This document shows positions 61,988-64,000 of a stretch of 64,000 nucleotides of DNA, in pieces. Every line of letters starts with the position of its first letter. Positions within the stretch are counted from its first letter, which is position 1. A program made the position numbers and the translations under genes. This DNA is from Kaistella carnis. Lineage in GTDB: Bacteria; Bacteroidota; Bacteroidia; Flavobacteriales; Weeksellaceae. The stretch covers positions 3,100,001 to 3,164,000 of the forward strand of contig NZ_CP034159.1 of the NCBI RefSeq assembly GCF_003860585.1, given 5' to 3'. Under the pieces are notes generated by a model. It was given only the letters and a program-made list of their open reading frames with translations. It made no database searches and was not told the origin of the DNA.

Positions 61988-62923
61988 TTATTTTAAAATA
62001 ATCAACAAACTTCCGACGCTGATAATGACCCAAAGTACGATTGCAAGAAATAATGGTTTCCAACTGATGGTTTTTAAGGTCTGAATAGAAATGGTAGAAC
62101 CGATAAAAAAGAGCGTTAAATTTAAACCAGATTTCGCTACCGTTGTTGCAACTTTACTGAAGCCATCGAAGATCGGAAAATAGGTATGCAATAAAATAGC
62201 GATCACAAAATAACCGATAAACCACGGAATTTTAATTTTTGCACCTTTGGTTTTGAAAAATACCATCGTTAACAGTGACATTGGAATGATCCACAAAGCT
62301 CTTGAAAGTTTAACGGTTGTTGCTACTTTCAGCGCGACATCGCCATATTTATTTGCGGCTCCAACTACGGAACTCGTGTCGTGAATTCCAATTGCGCACC
62401 ACAATCCGAACTGTTCCTGCGTCATATTTAATAAATGTCCGATTGCGGGATAAATAAATAAAGCCACGGAATTTAAAGTGAAAACAATCGCTAAAGCCAA
62501 AGACATTTGTTTCGTGGTTGGTTTAATGATGGGCGTTACAGCTGCAATTGCACTTCCACCACAAATCGCAGTTCCCACGGAAATCAAGTAGGATAAAGGT
62601 CTTTCAATTTTCAGAAATTTTCCCAGAAAATAACCAAGAACCATGACGGTCGTGATACTCATAATGGTTAAAGTAATTCCTTCTTTTCCAGCTTTCAACG
62701 CTTCATTGAGCTGCAATCCAAATCCTAATCCGACGATGGAAATTTGCAGTAAAAGGTGAATATATTTGTGAACTTTCTGTTCGTATGGATTTCCAATGAT
62801 GATCGTAAAAGCAATTCCTAAAGCCAAAGCAACAGGAGAACTTGCGAATGGAGAAACACAGAAAACGACTAAAAGGAAAAATAGAATTTTTCGAAAAAGG
62901 TCTTTGTCTAAAGTAGTTTGCAT
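61988..62923 (-). CDS. YeiH/UPF0324-family membrane transporter
   Basis: The 311-residue protein has about ten helices and the family motifs VGLGFGLQLNEALKAG, GTAICGGSAIAAVTP and GIHDTSSVVGAA. The family is annotated as putative sulfate exporters (YeiH), with sulfonate or sulfite as alternatives. A LysR regulator is encoded 81 bases upstream on the same strand, as for YeiE/YeiH in Escherichia. Confidence 0.9.
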   Translation of the reverse strand: MQTTLDKDLFRKILFFLLVVFCVSPFASSPVALALGIAFTIIIGNPYEQKVHKYIHLLLQISIVGLGFGLQLNEALKAGKEGITLTIMSITTVMVLGYFLGKFLKIERPLSYLISVGTAICGGSAIAAVTPIIKPTTKQMSLALAIVFTLNSVALFIYPAIGHLLNMTQEQFGLWCAIGIHDTSSVVGAANKYGDVALKVATTVKLSRALWIIPMSLLTMVFFKTKGAKIKIPWFIGYFVIAILLHTYFPIFDGFSKVATTVAKSGLNLTLFFIGSTISIQTLKTISWKPLFLAIVLWVIISVGSLLIILK

Positions 62924-63004
62924 TATTTTAAGTGATTTTGACAGGACAAATTTCGGCTATTTGTCATTCAAAATTTCATCATATTTAGTTGTTGAAGATA
63001 ACAA

Positions 63005-63886
63005 TTAGTTATAACTAATAAATTTAATAAATAGATTGATCAATTCCGACTGTTCTCCTTTTAAAGTAATAAAATTAAAATCTCTTTCAATGCTAAAATT
63101 TTTAATATCAATCACACTTAGCTGATTATTTTTTAATTCCTGCAGAACGGTATTGATGGACAAAAACGTCATCGCATCAGAATGAACCAAATAATTTTTG
63201 AGACTTTCGCTGCTTCCCAATTGCATGATGATCTTTAATTTTTGAACATCAATTCCAGATTTTTTCAGTTGATTTTGAATAAATTCCTGCGTTCCGGAAC
63301 CTTGTTCTCTCACGATCAAATCGACGTCATACAGATCTTTCAGTTTAAAATTTTTCTGAACCAAAGGATGGGTCGCTTTACAGACCAACACAATTTCATC
63401 GGGTTTAAAGATTTCATAATTAAAATAAGAGGACTTCGATTCACCTTCCACAATTCCCAGATCGATCTGTCCGTTTTTGAGCAAAGTAGAAATATCTTCG
63501 GAATTATGCGTCACCAATTCGATGTTGATGTCTTTATAATAAGAATTAAATTTCGCCAGAATTTCCGGCAGAATATATTGAGCGATCGTCGTACTTGCGC
63601 CGATTTTCAGTTTTCCTTTTTCCTGTTTGTTGAGTTGCGACAGACCAAATTCCAGATCGCGATAGAGATTTCGAACTTTTTCGGCGTAAACCAATAAAAT
63701 TTTTCCACTTTCTGTAAGTTGAATGGTCGTTCCGTTTCGGTTAAATAATTTGGTGTTCAGCTGGTTTTCGATTTCCTTAATGTGCTTCGTAACGGCAGGT
63801 TGCGAAATATTGAGTTCGTTTGCAGCTTTGGTAAAACTCAAACGGTTTGCAACGGTAGAAAAAACTTTCAGGCGGTAATCGAACAT
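63005..63886 (-). CDS. LysR-family regulator
   Basis: The start chosen at MFDYRLKVFSTVANRLSFTK gives 293 residues, the usual LysR length; a frame from 63976 adds a 30-residue leader with no HTH and is rejected. The HTH reads AANELNISQPAVTKHIKEIE. The periplasmic-binding-type effector domain starts near KLKIGASTTIAQYILPEIL. It lies directly before the YeiH-type gene on the same strand and probably regulates it in response to a sulfur compound. Confidence 0.9.
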   Translation of the reverse strand: MFDYRLKVFSTVANRLSFTKAANELNISQPAVTKHIKEIENQLNTKLFNRNGTTIQLTESGKILLVYAEKVRNLYRDLEFGLSQLNKQEKGKLKIGASTTIAQYILPEILAKFNSYYKDINIELVTHNSEDISTLLKNGQIDLGIVEGESKSSYFNYEIFKPDEIVLVCKATHPLVQKNFKLKDLYDVDLIVREQGSGTQEFIQNQLKKSGIDVQKLKIIMQLGSSESLKNYLVHSDAMTFLSINTVLQELKNNQLSVIDIKNFSIERDFNFITLKGEQSELINLFIKFISYN

Positions 63887-64000
63887 GAATTGAGAATTTA
63901 AGGATTTATCAAAAGTTTTTCCACCGCAAAAGAGGCAAAAGACAAATGTAGAAAAAGATGATTCAAAAGAAAGCAAAAAGTAGACGCATTATTCTCTTTA
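63887..64000. other. Upstream region at window end
   Basis: The bases upstream of the LysR gene include AAAAGTTTTTCCACCGCAAAAG and repeated CAAAAG words; no gene seen. The region may continue into a neighbour beyond the window. Confidence 0.4.

Noticed and set aside
63887-63976. Longer start for the LysR gene
   Set aside because: LysR proteins begin with the helix-turn-helix; the extra 30 residues have no counterpart.
1-64000. CRISPR array
   Set aside because: No regularly spaced direct repeats were seen by reading; the repeats found are IS ends, tRNAs and intergenic inverted units.

Overview
The window is chromosomal DNA from a member of the Bacteroidota. It most resembles the Flavobacteriales, in the Chryseobacterium/Kaistella (Weeksellaceae) group. 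This rests on the complete gliding/type IX secretion run gldKLMN, a porZ homologue with a C-terminal sorting tail, DUF4270 and DUF2931 lipoproteins, a Bacteroidota-type TssD/VgrG pair, AT-rich DNA with almost no Shine-Dalgarno sites, and many TAnnTTTG-type -7 promoter boxes. The assignment is made by reading; no search was run.

Layout. 1-8,250 carries a BtuF-like binding protein, dapA, a split 5'-nucleotidase pair, porZ, recO, a lipoprotein, an S4-domain protein and aroK. 8,352-8,698 is a tRNA-Lys/Leu/Lys cluster. 8,788-14,059 holds panC, a shortened GT5 (glycogen-synthase-like) protein, a DUF4270 lipoprotein and glmS. 14,169-19,043 is gldK-gldL-gldM-gldN, the T9SS core and motor genes. 19,145-23,940 has an FAD oxidoreductase, sdhB/sdhA without an adjacent cytochrome b gene, and an HdeD-like membrane protein.

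24,061-47,000 is an accessory island. It starts with an IS3 copy and an orphan IS3 end. A divergent tssD (Hcp) / vgrG pair follows, then a run of candidate T6SS effector and immunity genes: a metzincin-like metallopeptidase with a lipoprotein; a DUF2931 lipoprotein, a Tle1/DUF2235 lipase and a small partner; a PAAR-like/toxin fusion with a lipoprotein; and a LysM-like protein, a DUF4280 PAAR-like protein and an 853-residue unknown with three small partners. Two IS1595 copies (one frameshifted, one intact with a 10-bp target duplication), a second IS3 copy and several gene relics show that the island has been reshuffled. No T6SS sheath, baseplate or membrane-complex gene is in the window, so these proteins would use a machine encoded elsewhere.

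47,059-64,000 returns to ordinary genome: a DUF6602-like protein, tRNA-Ser, ansA, a SpoU methyltransferase, an SdpI-like protein, rsmE, tsaD, a 1,593-residue TamB, a Lrp/AsnC regulator, an Rrf2 regulator with a Ric/ScdA di-iron repair protein (probably a nitrosative-stress pair), a CLC transporter and a YeiH-like exporter with its LysR regulator. Intergenic spaces here contain repeat-like structured DNA.
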